This document shows positions 1-8,559 of a stretch of DNA of 14,633 nt, in pieces (positions within the stretch are counted from its first letter, which is position 1; every line of letters begins with the position of its first letter). The position numbers and the translations under genes are program-made. The stretch spans positions 1 through 14,633 of the forward strand of contig JASJBY010000045.1 of NCBI GenBank assembly GCA_030066245.1, given 5' to 3'. The notes below the pieces were generated by a model, which saw only the letters and a program-made list of their open reading frames with translations, was not told the DNA's origin and ran no database searches. The DNA is from Gammaproteobacteria bacterium. GTDB taxonomy: Bacteria; Pseudomonadota; Gammaproteobacteria; JAABTG01.

Positions 1-1177
1 CCAGGGTCCCACGCCAAGGGGACAGGCTTAACCTGCCGCTGGTGAGCTTGACGTGGGCAGCGACCTGGCCGATCGGGACAGGGCTGTCCAAGACGCCGTG
101 CACATCCAACTCGAGCTCGGCGTCGATAGCAGCCAGCCGGTCGAGCGGTACAGGCCGGTCCAAAACATCCGGCTGCGTCTTGTCCACCGAGCCCCGGTCT
201 GTGGCAACGAAAAGGTCCTGGATACGCATGGACTGGGAGACGAGCTTGCCCTTGAGAAGGGGACGCTCACCCGCCTGTCGCCATTTGAGCTCGCCCATAA
301 TGTCTGTCGAGCCGATGCGGCCCTTGAGGCCTGAGAGAAGATACGCCCCCGCGGTCGTCCGCAGCTCGGCGGCGAAGTCGAAAGGCCCCGGCACAGGCAG
401 GGCCACGCCGAACAGGCCCTGCAGAGAGTCGACCCTCTCAGCCTGAACGGCGATCCGGAACTCGGCGCCATCCCACCCGCGGTGCCTGGGCAGCGCCCCC
501 GCGGCGGCGAGTGACGCATCCTCTGTGCTCACGGTCAGCTCTAACGGCCAAGGGGACGTGCGCGAGGCGAACGCCTCGGGTGTGCCGGCCACCAGCGACA
601 GCTGCAGCGGCACGTCCCGGCAGGTGAGTTGACCGTCGACACTGATGGGTTGTCCGGGCGTGTTCCTGGCGTCTACCTCCTTCACAACACAGCTGTTCAG
701 TTCTCCGCTGGCCGCACGGTAACCGAAGACGGTATCACGGACTTTGAATTGATCGATATCGGGAAGCTCCGCAGGGCCTTTACGGGGCCGGAACGTGAAA
801 TTGTTCCTGTCGCCGGGCCCGGCCTCGAGCAGCACGTCTGCACCACTGAAGATCACATCAAGCACGTCCAGCTCCCCTCGCAGGAGGGGCCACAACGCTA
901 CCCGAATCTCGAGCCGCTGGATGTGTGCGAAGTCGGGGCGCGAGGCCCAGTCCGGGTTCCCAATGCGCACATCCTCGGCCGATAACATTGGTTGCAGCGA
1001 CGGCTTCAGGCGCATGGAGCCCCTTATTGTCAGCCGGCGGTCGAAGGCCTCGGTTCCCGCCGCTTCAATCTGTGCCCGGAACATGCCGAGGTCCAACAGT
1101 GGAAACAGGCTTACCAGGACGACGGCGATCAACGCCAACGCCGCGAGCGAGCCGAAGAGTAGCTTGGTCAGGCGCAC
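1..1177 (-). CDS. AsmA-family protein, N-terminal part (runs off left edge)
   Basis: An open frame reads without a stop from a GTG at 1177 to the window edge, about 392 residues. It begins with a short basic stretch (RLTK) and one hydrophobic helix at about residues 6-28. This is followed by a beta-rich region with the AsmA-type pattern near residues 75-125, including 'SAEDVRIGNPDWA', 'LRGELDVLDVIFSGADVLLE' and a later 'DFAAELRTTAGAYLLSGLKG'. AsmA-like proteins are anchored in the inner membrane, span the periplasm and are implicated in outer-membrane lipid or protein homeostasis. The start is uncertain: an in-frame TAA lies at 1214-1216, a TTG at 1198 is an alternative, and neither start has a strong ribosome-binding site. 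GTG is preferred because it places the membrane helix at the N terminus. The family call is by recognition of the pattern; the C terminus is outside the window. Confidence 0.85.
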   Translation of the reverse strand, partial: MRLTKLLFGSLAALALIAVVLVSLFPLLDLGMFRAQIEAAGTEAFDRRLTIRGSMRLKPSLQPMLSAEDVRIGNPDWASRPDFAHIQRLEIRVALWPLLRGELDVLDVIFSGADVLLEAGPGDRNNFTFRPRKGPAELPDIDQFKVRDTVFGYRAASGELNSCVVKEVDARNTPGQPISVDGQLTCRDVPLQLSLVAGTPEAFASRTSPWPLELTVSTEDASLAAAGALPRHRGWDGAEFRIAVQAERVDSLQGLFGVALPVPGPFDFAAELRTTAGAYLLSGLKGRIGSTDIMGELKWRQAGERPLLKGKLVSQSMRIQDLFVATDRGSVDKTQPDVLDRPVPLDRLAAIDAELELDVHGVLDSPVPIGQVAAHVKLTSGRLSLSPWRGTL

Positions 1178-1311
1178 GAGTGTACCGTGGTAGCGCAAAG
1201 AAGACAGGTGATGTTAGAGTGCTGAACGAGTAACAGCTTGCGGCCAGCAGAGACGCTGGTCAAGTTCCGGTGCGGCACCAGAGCCAATCATATCTGGCCT
1301 CGAAGTGAATC

Positions 1312-1668
1312 ATGATTACGAGAGTCGATAGCCCGCCGTTCCCACACTCTTCTCGCGGCTTTGCGCTCCTTTGGGTTTTCGGTGGTTCATATTCTCATGC
1401 GGAGTTTGAACATAATAAAGAAGCGTTCGACCCGAATATCGGTCTCTATGAATCGGCCGAAGCCCGGGCCGCCTCATTGAGAGCGGAGCCCGGTTTTGAC
1501 ACGGGCGACCCCCTATATCAGGAAGCGGTACGGCAAATGACCGGTGCTGCCCAAACAGCCAGACGCATTGCCAGCGAGTACAACGCCATGAGCGAGTTCG
1601 CTGATCAGGAGATTTGGAAAAACAGTGCACTGCCGGCAACTTTGGAGGTCCCGGCCGGCATGTTATAG
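1312..1668 (+). CDS. hypothetical protein, possibly secreted
   Basis: This is a 118-codon frame that I do not recognise. The N-terminal third has a hydrophobic stretch (ALLWVFGGS, about residues 18-26) followed by SHA, which could be a short signal peptide cleaved before EFEHNKEAF. The remainder is polar and mostly helical in character, with many Ala and Glu residues. Its base composition is lower in GC than the neighbouring genes. Only a weak ribosome-binding site precedes the ATG. It lies 61 bases ahead of the small membrane protein gene on the same strand and could be co-transcribed with it. An antiparallel frame covers the same bases, so coding status rests on plausible composition and position only. 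Confidence 0.45.
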   Translation: MITRVDSPPFPHSSRGFALLWVFGGSYSHAEFEHNKEAFDPNIGLYESAEARAASLRAEPGFDTGDPLYQEAVRQMTGAAQTARRIASEYNAMSEFADQEIWKNSALPATLEVPAGML

Positions 1669-1729
1669 AGATATCAAGATGGTGGTCTTGAACGGGCAGC
1701 CATTTCACAGCAGGTAGAGGTAATGCCGG

Positions 1730-1960
1730 ATGTGTTTCTTCATTAGCTTACTGCCTGCCACGTTCTGGGCGGTCGTCGGTTATCTTGTCCTGTTCTTATC
1801 CCTGAAGGCAGGTGGCGCCATCAAGAAGCTCGGTCAGATCCTGGCCATCTGGGCTTTTGTCATTGCGGTGATGCTGCCAATCGCAGGCGCTTACATGACA
1901 CTCGCCGGTCTCTGTCCCATCGATATGATGTTCCAACAGATGCCGTCAAAGCCAACATGA
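1730..1960 (+). CDS. small two-helix inner-membrane protein
   Basis: A 76-residue protein with two hydrophobic segments, about residues 3-24 and 38-62, separated by a short basic loop (GGAIKKLG). The C terminus is the polar tail MFQQMPSKPT. The ATG at 1730 has AGAGG nine bases upstream. An earlier ATG at 1723 opens only a seven-codon frame and was rejected. The layout (Met-Cys start, aromatic first helix, 'LAGLCP' before the tail) resembles short uncharacterised conserved membrane proteins in proteobacteria, but no function is known to me. The last 35 bases, ending just past the stop codon, recur at 8804-8838 with two mismatches. That second copy is therefore probably the 3' end of a lost paralogue. 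Confidence 0.7.
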   Translation: MCFFISLLPATFWAVVGYLVLFLSLKAGGAIKKLGQILAIWAFVIAVMLPIAGAYMTLAGLCPIDMMFQQMPSKPT

Positions 1961-2054
1961 TGCCTGCATAAGCGAGCGAAATGTCGGCTGCAACCTCCGC
2001 GGGGCGGGCGAGTCTGTGGCTGGCATTTCCAGCGCTATTTTCACGAAGGGGGAA

Positions 2055-2067
2055 CACACGCCGTGTG
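2055..2067. repeat. 13-bp palindrome CACACG-C-CGTGTG
   Basis: This is a perfect 6-bp inverted repeat with a single central base, in the gap between the small membrane protein and the end of higA. It could be a protein-binding site or part of a weak terminator; no T tract follows. Confidence 0.3.
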
Positions 2068-2094
2068 CATGCCAAACTCCTGCGAACACTCCAG

Positions 2095-2400
2095 TCAAGC
2101 TACCGGCTCCTGAACAGGGTGTATCTCCTTCTTCACCTTAGCTCCATGGATGCGCTCGGCAACCCTCAGGTCGTAGCTGGTTTGCAGGTTCATCCAAAAC
2201 TGTGCTGACGTGCCAAAATAAGCGGCGAGCCTGAGCGCCAAGTCCGCGTTAATACGGTATTTGTTATTGACCACCCGATTGATGAGAGACACCGGCACAT
2301 TCAGGGCTATGGCCAACCTGTTCTGGCTGAGCCCGAACTCGGCCATGAACTCATCCCGGAGAATTTCACCAGGTGTGACCGGTGGCAGTCGTTTGGTCAT
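2095..2400 (-). CDS. higA: HigA-type antitoxin (XRE helix-turn-helix)
   Basis: A 101-residue protein with the HigA signature: the N-terminal 'PVTPGEILRDEFM' followed by a helix-turn-helix at about residues 23-45 (LSQNRLAIALNVPVSLINRV) and the typical 'ADLALRLAAYFGTSAQFWMNLQ'. HigA binds and neutralises HigB and represses the higBA promoter. It follows higB after a 14-base gap on the same strand, in the toxin-first order characteristic of this family. AAGGAAG lies about ten bases before the ATG. The length is normal and no lesion is visible, so the module is probably functional. Confidence 0.93.
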   Translation of the reverse strand: MTKRLPPVTPGEILRDEFMAEFGLSQNRLAIALNVPVSLINRVVNNKYRINADLALRLAAYFGTSAQFWMNLQTSYDLRVAERIHGAKVKKEIHPVQEPVA

Positions 2401-2414
2401 TGTCGCGGCTTCCT

Positions 2415-2693
2415 TCAGTGATAGTCCACGATTTGCACGTTATGCACGTCGCCGCTTCGCCATTCAAAGCAAACCCTGTATTGGTCGTTGATGCGGATGC
2501 TGTGCTGGCCGCTTCGCTTGCCGCGCAGCGCTTCCAGGCGGTTCCCCGGCAGTACGGCTAGGTCGTTCAGGCTGGTGGCATTGTCCAGCATATTCAACTT
2601 ACGTCGAGCCACGATCTCGAAAGCCTGGAAGCGGCGAACCCGCAAGTCGTTGAACAGCTTCTCTGTATCCTTGCATTTAAACGACCGAATCAA
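2415..2693 (-). CDS. higB: HigB-type toxin (RelE/ParE superfamily)
   Basis: A 92-residue protein matching the HigB family: 'MIRSFKCKDTEKLF' at the start, 'LNMLDNATSLNDLAVLPGNRLEAL' in the middle, and 'SIRINDQYRVCFEW' followed by 'VQIVDYH' at the end. This family cleaves mRNA on the translating ribosome; the C-terminal Arg/Tyr/His residues (about 71-92) lie where the active site is expected. The start is a TTG, because an in-frame TAA lies only two codons upstream and the standard MI.SF N terminus begins exactly there. It is the first gene of the higBA unit, and operator-like palindromes lie just upstream. It appears full length and undamaged. Confidence 0.92.
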   Translation of the reverse strand: MIRSFKCKDTEKLFNDLRVRRFQAFEIVARRKLNMLDNATSLNDLAVLPGNRLEALRGKRSGQHSIRINDQYRVCFEWRSGDVHNVQIVDYH

Positions 2694-2718
2694 CGCCGCT
2701 TACATCCTGTTCCAAGCC

Positions 2719-2757
2719 TATTGCGAATAAAGCAATAAGGAAATGGTAATGCGCATT
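2719..2757. promoter_or_regulatory. probable higBA operator (two palindromes)
   Basis: Upstream of higB there is a TATTGC-7 nt-GCAATA inverted repeat (2719-2737) and a perfect 10-bp palindrome AATGCGCATT (2748-2757). The sequence is much more AT-rich than its surroundings. HigA-type antitoxins bind palindromes at their own promoters, so autoregulation here is a reasonable inference. The 190 bases further left, up to the antiporter relic, show no gene. Confidence 0.55.
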
Positions 2758-2925
2758 CCGCAATAAATCAATGCACTGACCGGGAGATGCAGGATGCGGC
2801 ATGAGCTTGTCGGGCCTGATCATCAAGATTTCCATCGTCTTGCTCGACGAGGTCAACCTCAATCGGTAGGGGGCGCCGGTCGGTTATTCGGGCCGTTCTG
2901 GGTTGGGTGGGACGAGCGCGAATCG

Positions 2926-3622
2926 TTAAGACTCCGGCTCCTCCTCGGCCGCCAGATCGAGCCAGCGCGCGACTACGGGTATCGTCCAGCCCTGGAGAAC
3001 CAGGGAGACGATGACGATCACGAAGACCGTGTTGAAGAAGCTAAGTGTAACCGGACCCGGGCTGATGACCGGGATGATGGCAAGGAAGATCGGCACGGCA
3101 CCGCGCAGACCAACCCATCCAACGTAGAGATGCTAGCGCGGGCGGAAGCCAAAGGGCAGTAGACAAAGAAACACCGCCATTGGCCGCGCGATGAACATCA
3201 GGATAGCGCCAATCATCAGAGCCGGAGCCAGTGTCGCGCCGAGGTCACTCGGGGTGACGAGCAAGGCGAACATGAGGAACATCACGATCTGGCTGAGCCA
3301 GGCCACCATCCCGCCAACCAGGGCCGAGGTCAGCACGACGCCTACCGTGGCCAGTGCAAAGGCAGGCCCCGCGGCCTTTCGGATTGCCTCCTTGGAGGTA
3401 TCGAGGCCCCCGGAGAACAGGATAATCGCCAACGCGATGCTGCCGATGTTGTAGGCCAGGTTAAAGTCATCGAAGTGGTAGTTGCCGGGACCGTCCTCGC
3501 CAGCCAGCATACCAATCAGGAAGAAACAGCAGCAGCAGCGGGGCGCCCACCCGGGCGGAAATCGGAGTCAACAGAATGCTGCCAAGGACGAGAGCTGCCG
3601 CGGTCAGGAGGAAGAGATCCAT
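2926..3622 (-). pseudogene. K+/H+ antiporter of NhaP2/CvrA type, heavily degraded
   Basis: The relic reads MDLFLLTAAALVLGSILL from an ATG at 3622 (first transmembrane helix). A single extra base near 3520 then shifts the frame into LIGMLAGEDGPGNYHFDDF and 'NIGSIALAIILFSGGLDTS', the typical N terminus of CPA1 antiporters of the NhaP2/CvrA class. After about 107 residues (near 3294) 'GGMVAWL' jumps directly to a late transmembrane segment, 'SQIVMFLMFALLVTPSDLG'. The middle of the membrane domain, roughly 150 residues, is therefore missing. A TAG at 3133-3135 interrupts the frame. Beyond it the sequence continues in frame as 'HLYVGWVGLRGAVPIFLAI', the conserved C-terminal motif, and ends at a TAA at 2926. 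The TrkA-C tail usual in this group is absent. An intact protein is not possible. Confidence 0.88.
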
Positions 3623-3679
3623 CGGTTAGCCAAGGCCCATGTCGTAGATTGGAAGTGTATTTAGAAGCGTTGTCCGCTC

Positions 3680-3734
3680 AGCGCTGAGCCGCCGCGTCGT
3701 CCCCCGCTTCGCCCGCGTCGCCTGCTGCGTCATC
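3680..3734. repeat. 55-bp repeat, copy 1 (partner at 8964-9018)
   Basis: This sequence matches 8964-9018 at 50 of 55 positions in the same orientation, with weaker similarity continuing to about 3657. It lies immediately downstream of the mscS stop codon. In one minus-strand frame both copies encode the same acidic tail (DDAAGDAGEAGDD.AAQR, then a stop). It probably derives from the mscS 3' region before duplication and drift. Confidence 0.8.
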
Positions 3735-3738
3735 CCAG

Positions 3739-6312
3739 CTAATCGCCTTCCAGCCCCGCAGCGGTCCGCTTCCCGTCGGCTTCTGGCAACGGGCCGACGA
3801 ACTCCACCGGCTCTGGTCGAGCAGACTCGCTGGCCGGCACTTGGTTGGTCAGAACGGTCTGGGCGCCGAGGGCGGCAGCCTGGGCAAGAACCGCGCCGTG
3901 AGACAAATCCTCTTCCTCGGACACCCATCGTTGGCCCACGGTAAGCGGCCGCTTGTCGTCACCGGCCAGATGCAGCGTCTGGGTCGGGAAAGCGAAGTCG
4001 ATACCTTCGGCCCTGAAGCGCTCCATGATCTGGAGGTTGATCCAGCGGGCGTGCGCCAGATAGTCCCAGTACTCGGGCGGGTGGAACCAGTAGACGACCA
4101 GGATGTTCAGGGAGGCGGGATTAAAGTCGTTGAAGAACACGCGCGGGGGAAAGTCTGGCTGGTTGATGGCCTCGTTAGGATGGGGTTGTTGTTCCTCGTC
4201 ACTTTCTTTGCTGGCGGCACCCGCCAGCGCCTCGCTGGGTCCAGGGTTCTGCGGGTCCGGCGCTCCGGGCACGGCCAGAATTTCCTGGATGATCTCTTCC
4301 GCGCGGACGACTTTGTCGGGTGGCGTGTCGTAGGTAAGGTTGATATTGCAGACCCGCCGTATGTGGGGCCGCTGGCCGATGTTCTCCACGTCCACGCTGG
4401 CCATTTGCTCATTGGGAATCGAGGTCAGATGACCGTTCAAGAGACGGATCTTGGTTGAGCGCAGACCGATGGACTCCACGTTGCCTTGATGCCCCATGAC
4501 CATGACGCGCTGGCCGACCTTATAGGGTTTGTCCGCGAAGATCATGAAGCTGCCGATGATGTTCGCGATGGTCGGGCGGGCGGCCAGGGCCAGGGCAAGA
4601 CCGCCGACGCCGAGGCCTGCAAGCAACGGGACCACGTGCACGCCTAGTTCCTGCAAGCCTTCGATGAGCAGCCATGCGCCCATCAGGAAACCGACCAGGC
4701 GCGCGCCCAGCCGTATCAGACTGGCGTCTATGCCTTCTTGAGAAAAACGCCGTGTGGCGACAAGCGTTTCGGAGAACGCCTTGAACAGGGCGTAGACCGC
4801 CCAGGCCGCCAGCGCGTAGACAATGCCCTCGAGGATGTTTGTCACGACCACCAACACGTACCCCGTAATGTTGAGGCCGCGGTTGATGAATTCGTGGACG
4901 AGGAACACGACCAGGATGTTGAGGATGGGGCGCAGGAAGTGCAGCCATTCTTGAAGCACCGGTCGCGCGTGTCTGGCAAGGCGACGGGTGGCGACGAAGA
5001 TGAGAACGCCGGCAACAATGAGCGCCAGCATGGAGAGGGCAAGACCCAGCCACTGCCACAGCGTCTGATCGGCATACTGGGTGTTGAAGCCTGGCGGCAG
5101 CTCGTCGATCCAGCGGGCCAGCGGATAGGCGTCTGGCACCAGATAACCCGGCGTGGAGATGAAGAATGAGTAAAAGCCCTCGCTGGCTCCCGGGCGGTAG
5201 GGGAGATCCTGCGCCCGTCTGTAGAACGTTTCAGCCCGGCTGACCGTGTCGGCACTAAACAAGAACTCGCCGATCCGCGGGCCCTCGATCACCTCGACGA
5301 TTGCAATCTCCGTGTTCGGGACTTGCCAGCTAAAGGGTCTGGGCGTGGTCGACAAGACGTCCTTGTTGTCTAGCCTCCAGTCCCGGATAGTCTCCTCGTC
5401 GGGGATCGAATCCGAGTACGGTCGCGCGACGCGATCCAACACCTCTTTCAGCTGCAGCACGGCCTCAATGCCCACGTCATCGCGGATTGCTTCGGGGAGC
5501 TGGCTCAGATCGACCGTGCTCATGGCACGCCGAAATAGAAAATCGGCTTCTTTCTCGATCTCGCGCCCCTGTTCTACGGACATCGTCGGTGGGTCGGAGT
5601 CTAACGCGAAGTTAGCGTCCATGATGAGCCAGTAAGCGCGGTCGAGGTTCTGCCAAAAGGCGGCAAAGGTGGCGCGCGGACTCGAGGTGTCAACGGGCTT
5701 CAAGCGGTCGCGCACCCGCGCCACGTCTGCCTCGGTCAACCCTTGGGCTTCGAGGTATCTGTCATAGGCACCCTCCGTGGCGCCGGGCTGATAGGGCAGG
5801 TGCTTGGCGCGGCGGTACATGTCCCCGAGCCGCCGGACAGTGTCTGCTGTGAACAGAAACTCGCCTTGTCGTGGTCCGTCCGTTACTTGTGCGATGGTGA
5901 TCCGAGTGTCGGGAATGGTCCAGCGCGTGATCCCCTGATCGGCAACCTCCTTATCACCCGGGATCTGGTCATCAGGCGGCAGCGCAATGCGATCCAGGAT
6001 CTCTTTGAGCAGCAGGCTGTTTCGCGCCTGCGTCTCGGCGAGATGGCGGTCTGGAATCTGCCCGAAATCGAGCATCTCGGCAGCGCGCGCGCCGCTCTGA
6101 AACAGGGTGTCACGAGAAACACCCGAGAACCACAGCTTGATGCGTTTGTCTGCTAGGGTCAGGAAGCTGCGAAGCGTATCCCGTGGGCTGGAGGTGTCGG
6201 GCGGCCGCAACGGATAGGGGTCCGGGGATACGGGTTGCGCCAGCCCCTGAAACGGCACCACTAGGCCAAAGAGAAGCAACGCTCCGCCAATGGACGTTTT
6301 CTTGATCACCAT
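3739..6312 (-). CDS. MscS-family mechanosensitive channel, large periplasmic type
   Basis: A complete 857-residue channel. The ATG at 6312 is preferred over an in-frame ATG at 6396 because it has GGAG at good spacing and begins a clean signal peptide (MVIKKTS, then a hydrophobic core ending VPFQGLAQ). Residues about 39-190 and 208-382 are a tandemly duplicated periplasmic domain; both copies share DTSSPR, W.(I/V)P.T.I.I, GPR.GEFLF.ADTV.R and LPY.PGA.EG.Y. Membrane helices follow at about 417-442, 457-476, 482-513 and 537-556. The pore helix (about 560-592) carries the Gly/Ala-rich LLAGLGVGGLALALAARPT. The beta domain follows (KPYKVGQRVMVMGHQGNVESIGLRST as successive short motifs). A polar insert at about 682-722 and a 60-residue tail after FPTQTLHLAG complete it. 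MscS channels open under membrane tension to release osmolytes. It lies 80 bases downstream of a broken solute-binding lipoprotein, probably once in one operon. Confidence 0.93.
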   Translation of the reverse strand: MVIKKTSIGGALLLFGLVVPFQGLAQPVSPDPYPLRPPDTSSPRDTLRSFLTLADKRIKLWFSGVSRDTLFQSGARAAEMLDFGQIPDRHLAETQARNSLLLKEILDRIALPPDDQIPGDKEVADQGITRWTIPDTRITIAQVTDGPRQGEFLFTADTVRRLGDMYRRAKHLPYQPGATEGAYDRYLEAQGLTEADVARVRDRLKPVDTSSPRATFAAFWQNLDRAYWLIMDANFALDSDPPTMSVEQGREIEKEADFLFRRAMSTVDLSQLPEAIRDDVGIEAVLQLKEVLDRVARPYSDSIPDEETIRDWRLDNKDVLSTTPRPFSWQVPNTEIAIVEVIEGPRIGEFLFSADTVSRAETFYRRAQDLPYRPGASEGFYSFFISTPGYLVPDAYPLARWIDELPPGFNTQYADQTLWQWLGLALSMLALIVAGVLIFVATRRLARHARPVLQEWLHFLRPILNILVVFLVHEFINRGLNITGYVLVVVTNILEGIVYALAAWAVYALFKAFSETLVATRRFSQEGIDASLIRLGARLVGFLMGAWLLIEGLQELGVHVVPLLAGLGVGGLALALAARPTIANIIGSFMIFADKPYKVGQRVMVMGHQGNVESIGLRSTKIRLLNGHLTSIPNEQMASVDVENIGQRPHIRRVCNINLTYDTPPDKVVRAEEIIQEILAVPGAPDPQNPGPSEALAGAASKESDEEQQPHPNEAINQPDFPPRVFFNDFNPASLNILVVYWFHPPEYWDYLAHARWINLQIMERFRAEGIDFAFPTQTLHLAGDDKRPLTVGQRWVSEEEDLSHGAVLAQAAALGAQTVLTNQVPASESARPEPVEFVGPLPEADGKRTAAGLEGD

Positions 6313-6392
6313 CGTTACTCCGGTCTTGCTCCGCCATCGACGGAAGGTTCGAAGCAGGTACAGCCCTCGCATATGGGCTGTCCCTTCTCGGT

Positions 6393-8080
6393 TCACCGCA
6401 TGAGCTCGGCGATGACCTGCTGACGTATGGCCGTGAGCTCTCCCGTTTCCTGCATGCTCTGGAATACCACCTCCAGCTTAGGCGCCAGTTCAGCCCGACT
6501 GCGGTGTATATAATGGAAAACAGGGAAGCGCTCGAGAGGCGGCTCCACCGGTGAGATGCCCGTCGTGCCAAGGCGTTTCAGTTCCAAAATACCCATCATG
6601 CGGGGTGACACGGCCACGTCATAGCGCCCTTCGCCAAGCATCTGGAACAAAGCCGTGTAGTCACCCACGAGCGTGCGATTCATGCCTCTGGTGTTAAACT
6701 CGGCAAACTTGATGCCGCGCATCACGCCAACGCGGTAAGGCTGCAAGCTGCTCCAGCCGTCGAGGGGGATGTCCCGGCCGGCGCTGAAGACGGCGGCCTC
6801 AATGTAGTTGATGGCGGGATGCAATTGAAGGAGATTCGGGTAGTGCTTGCTCAGACCGTTGATACGCTGTACTTCACCGTCCTCGCGACCGGCGTCGGCC
6901 AGTCGGAGCGCAACCTCGGCCGGGTATCGGCTGATCTCGACCGCATAGCCCAGGCGCGCGTAAGCCTTGCGCAGGATGACCACCGAGATGGCCGTGTCCG
7001 CCGCACTGACTGTGGTCGCTAGGCGGATGGGCGACGGCGCATCGGCAATTGGTCCTGGGGCTTGAGTCACCAATATCCGCAGAGCTTCCCGAATCACGTC
7101 CCGACTCGGCCAGGTCATGGGCGAGAGGGAACGTTCCAGATCGATTCCCCACTGGGGATTGAACAGGCTGCGATCCGCGGCGTCCAGTGCGACCCCGGCA
7201 TGCCCCGGCCGGCGTCCATATTACGCTATCTTCAGTTGCGACTCATCTTCGAGCAATGCCTGTTGCAGCGCGAGGAAGGCTTTTTCCTTGCCGGCATCAC
7301 CACGGTCGATGTAGGCGAGCGGGGAATCGGCCAGGGTCAAACCGTGTACGGGATAAAGCGCGTACAGGGGCGTCCGCCCCTGAGCGGTCAAACGCTGATT
7401 GGCCTTGATGACATTAGCCTCGACGTTGAAGATCGCATCGAACTGGCCCTCAGGAGAGAGGAAAGTCCTCATGAGCGTGGCCGCCCCTCTGGCCTCACGG
7501 TGCACCGTGCTCAGGAAGCGCCTGGCCTTCACCTGCAGCCGCGGGTCTTGCAGGTGCGCCTGGGTCTATACCTGGGGGTTGCCCGCAAGGGCAGTCAGAT
7601 AGCTCAGGTAAGCGGCAGCGCCCAGGCTGCCTCGCGTGGGTGAGGTCACTGCCAGGCGCAGCTGTCCGCGTTCGGCTGCCGCGACGATATCACGCATGGC
7701 GATGGCTTCGCCCCTCCAGCCGAGCTGTCGGGCAACCGGCTGCTTGAGCACAACGACCAGCGGCGAGCGCATGATGCTTCGACTGTGTCGCACCACGCCC
7801 TGGGTATCTCCGAGGATTATCCAGAGCGATGAGGCGGGCCATACAGCGTCGAAGCCGGAGGCTTTGCCCTTCTAAGCCCATTGGTGATATCCGGCGACGG
7901 CTGATAGGTCATCTGCACGTTGATGCCCATCCGGCGCCCCACTGCCGTCACCTGAGGTTCCATGAACTTGTGCACGGTACTCGCGAGGATAGTGAAGCTC
8001 TGCTCGTCCTGTTGGCCGCAGCCGAAGAGTGCCAGGCTGAGGATGGTCACGAGGAGGGCGCGCAGCAGGTGCTGAATCAT
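6393..8080 (-). pseudogene. two-module solute-binding lipoprotein, disrupted by a frameshift and two stops
   Basis: The ATG at 8080 has GGAG upstream and starts a lipoprotein signal (MIQHLLRALLVTILSLALFGC, lipobox L-F-G-C). 'FTILASTVHKFMEPQVTAVG' begins a type-2 solute-binding fold. One base appears missing near 7868-7876; the next frame resumes with 'GFDAVWPASSLWIILGD'. A TAG at 7566-7568 falls within 'GNPQV*TQAHLQDPRLQ' and a TAA at 7221-7223 within 'QLKIA*YGRRPG', yet the same frame continues homologously on both sides of each stop. After 'LFNPQWGIDLERSLSP' (a junction typical of binding proteins that carry a VWA domain) a second binding module follows, with family-3 features (LRKAYARLGYAVEI, LGEGRYDVAV) to 6393. 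It would have delivered or sensed a ligand on the periplasmic side. Its position just upstream of mscS suggests a former partnership. The 241-codon C-terminal piece alone could still be translated, but without an export signal. Confidence 0.85.
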
Positions 8081-8084
8081 TGGC

Positions 8085-8480
8085 TTTTCTCCAGAATTAC
8101 GGCCCTTCGCGCACGACGTTCTACCGAAGCAGCGGACGAACTTGTCGGCGAGCTTCTCCTTGCGCAGCGCTCGGAGCATGCCGCCCCAATTGTCGGGCCT
8201 GCATGGCGATCGTCGATGATCACCTCAATCTCCGGAAAGGCACCTACGGCCTTCAGGAATCCCTCCTCTCGAATCGCAGTGGAGGCTGATCCAGCAAGTT
8301 TCCGGGACAGCACCACCTTTGCCCTTTCGTCAAGCTTCTTCACAAGACGCTGCCCGGCCATGCGCCCGGCGGCACGTTGGTCGGTCGCGGCGAAGCTGAC
8401 GAAGTCGCGTCCCGGCTGACCCTCCATCGATGGCGTGTCCCCAGCAAGAATCAGAGAGGGCGCTGCTCCCCGGCGATTAA
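8085..8480 (-). pseudogene. remnant of a periplasmic sugar-binding (ribose/LacI-type) protein
   Basis: One minus-strand frame has the core of a Peripla_BP_4 domain: 'PSLILAGDTPSMEG', 'DFVSFAATDQRAAGRMAGQRL', 'GSASTAIREEGFLKAVGAFPEIEV'. Near 8185-8195 the frame must change to continue with 'GMLRALRKEKLADKF', a segment that normally lies several dozen residues further on. An internal deletion with a frameshift is therefore likely. The N-terminal half and the extreme C terminus are missing. The relic runs directly into the lipoprotein signal of the next gene, so the two were probably adjacent genes of a transport or sensing cluster. The family assignment is from motif recognition. Confidence 0.7.
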
Positions 8481-8559
8481 GATGTCCTCGTATGCCCGAG
8501 CCGTCAAATGTAAGCCGTCTCTTGATCCAACTTGATTGTATTCGCGGAAAGTACACCCC

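Noticed and set aside
28..519. 163-codon minus-strand frame and several plus-strand frames in the first 1.2 kb
   Set aside because: All are out-of-frame shadows of the AsmA-like reading frame that runs off the left edge.
3535..3550. Short CAG repeat tract
   Set aside because: It encodes the Leu run of the first antiporter helix on the minus strand; there is no sign of a functional microsatellite.
6393..7532. Programmed stop-codon readthrough in the binding lipoprotein
   Set aside because: Two different stop codons plus a frameshift in one gene, beside other pseudogenes, are better explained by decay. No recoding element was seen.
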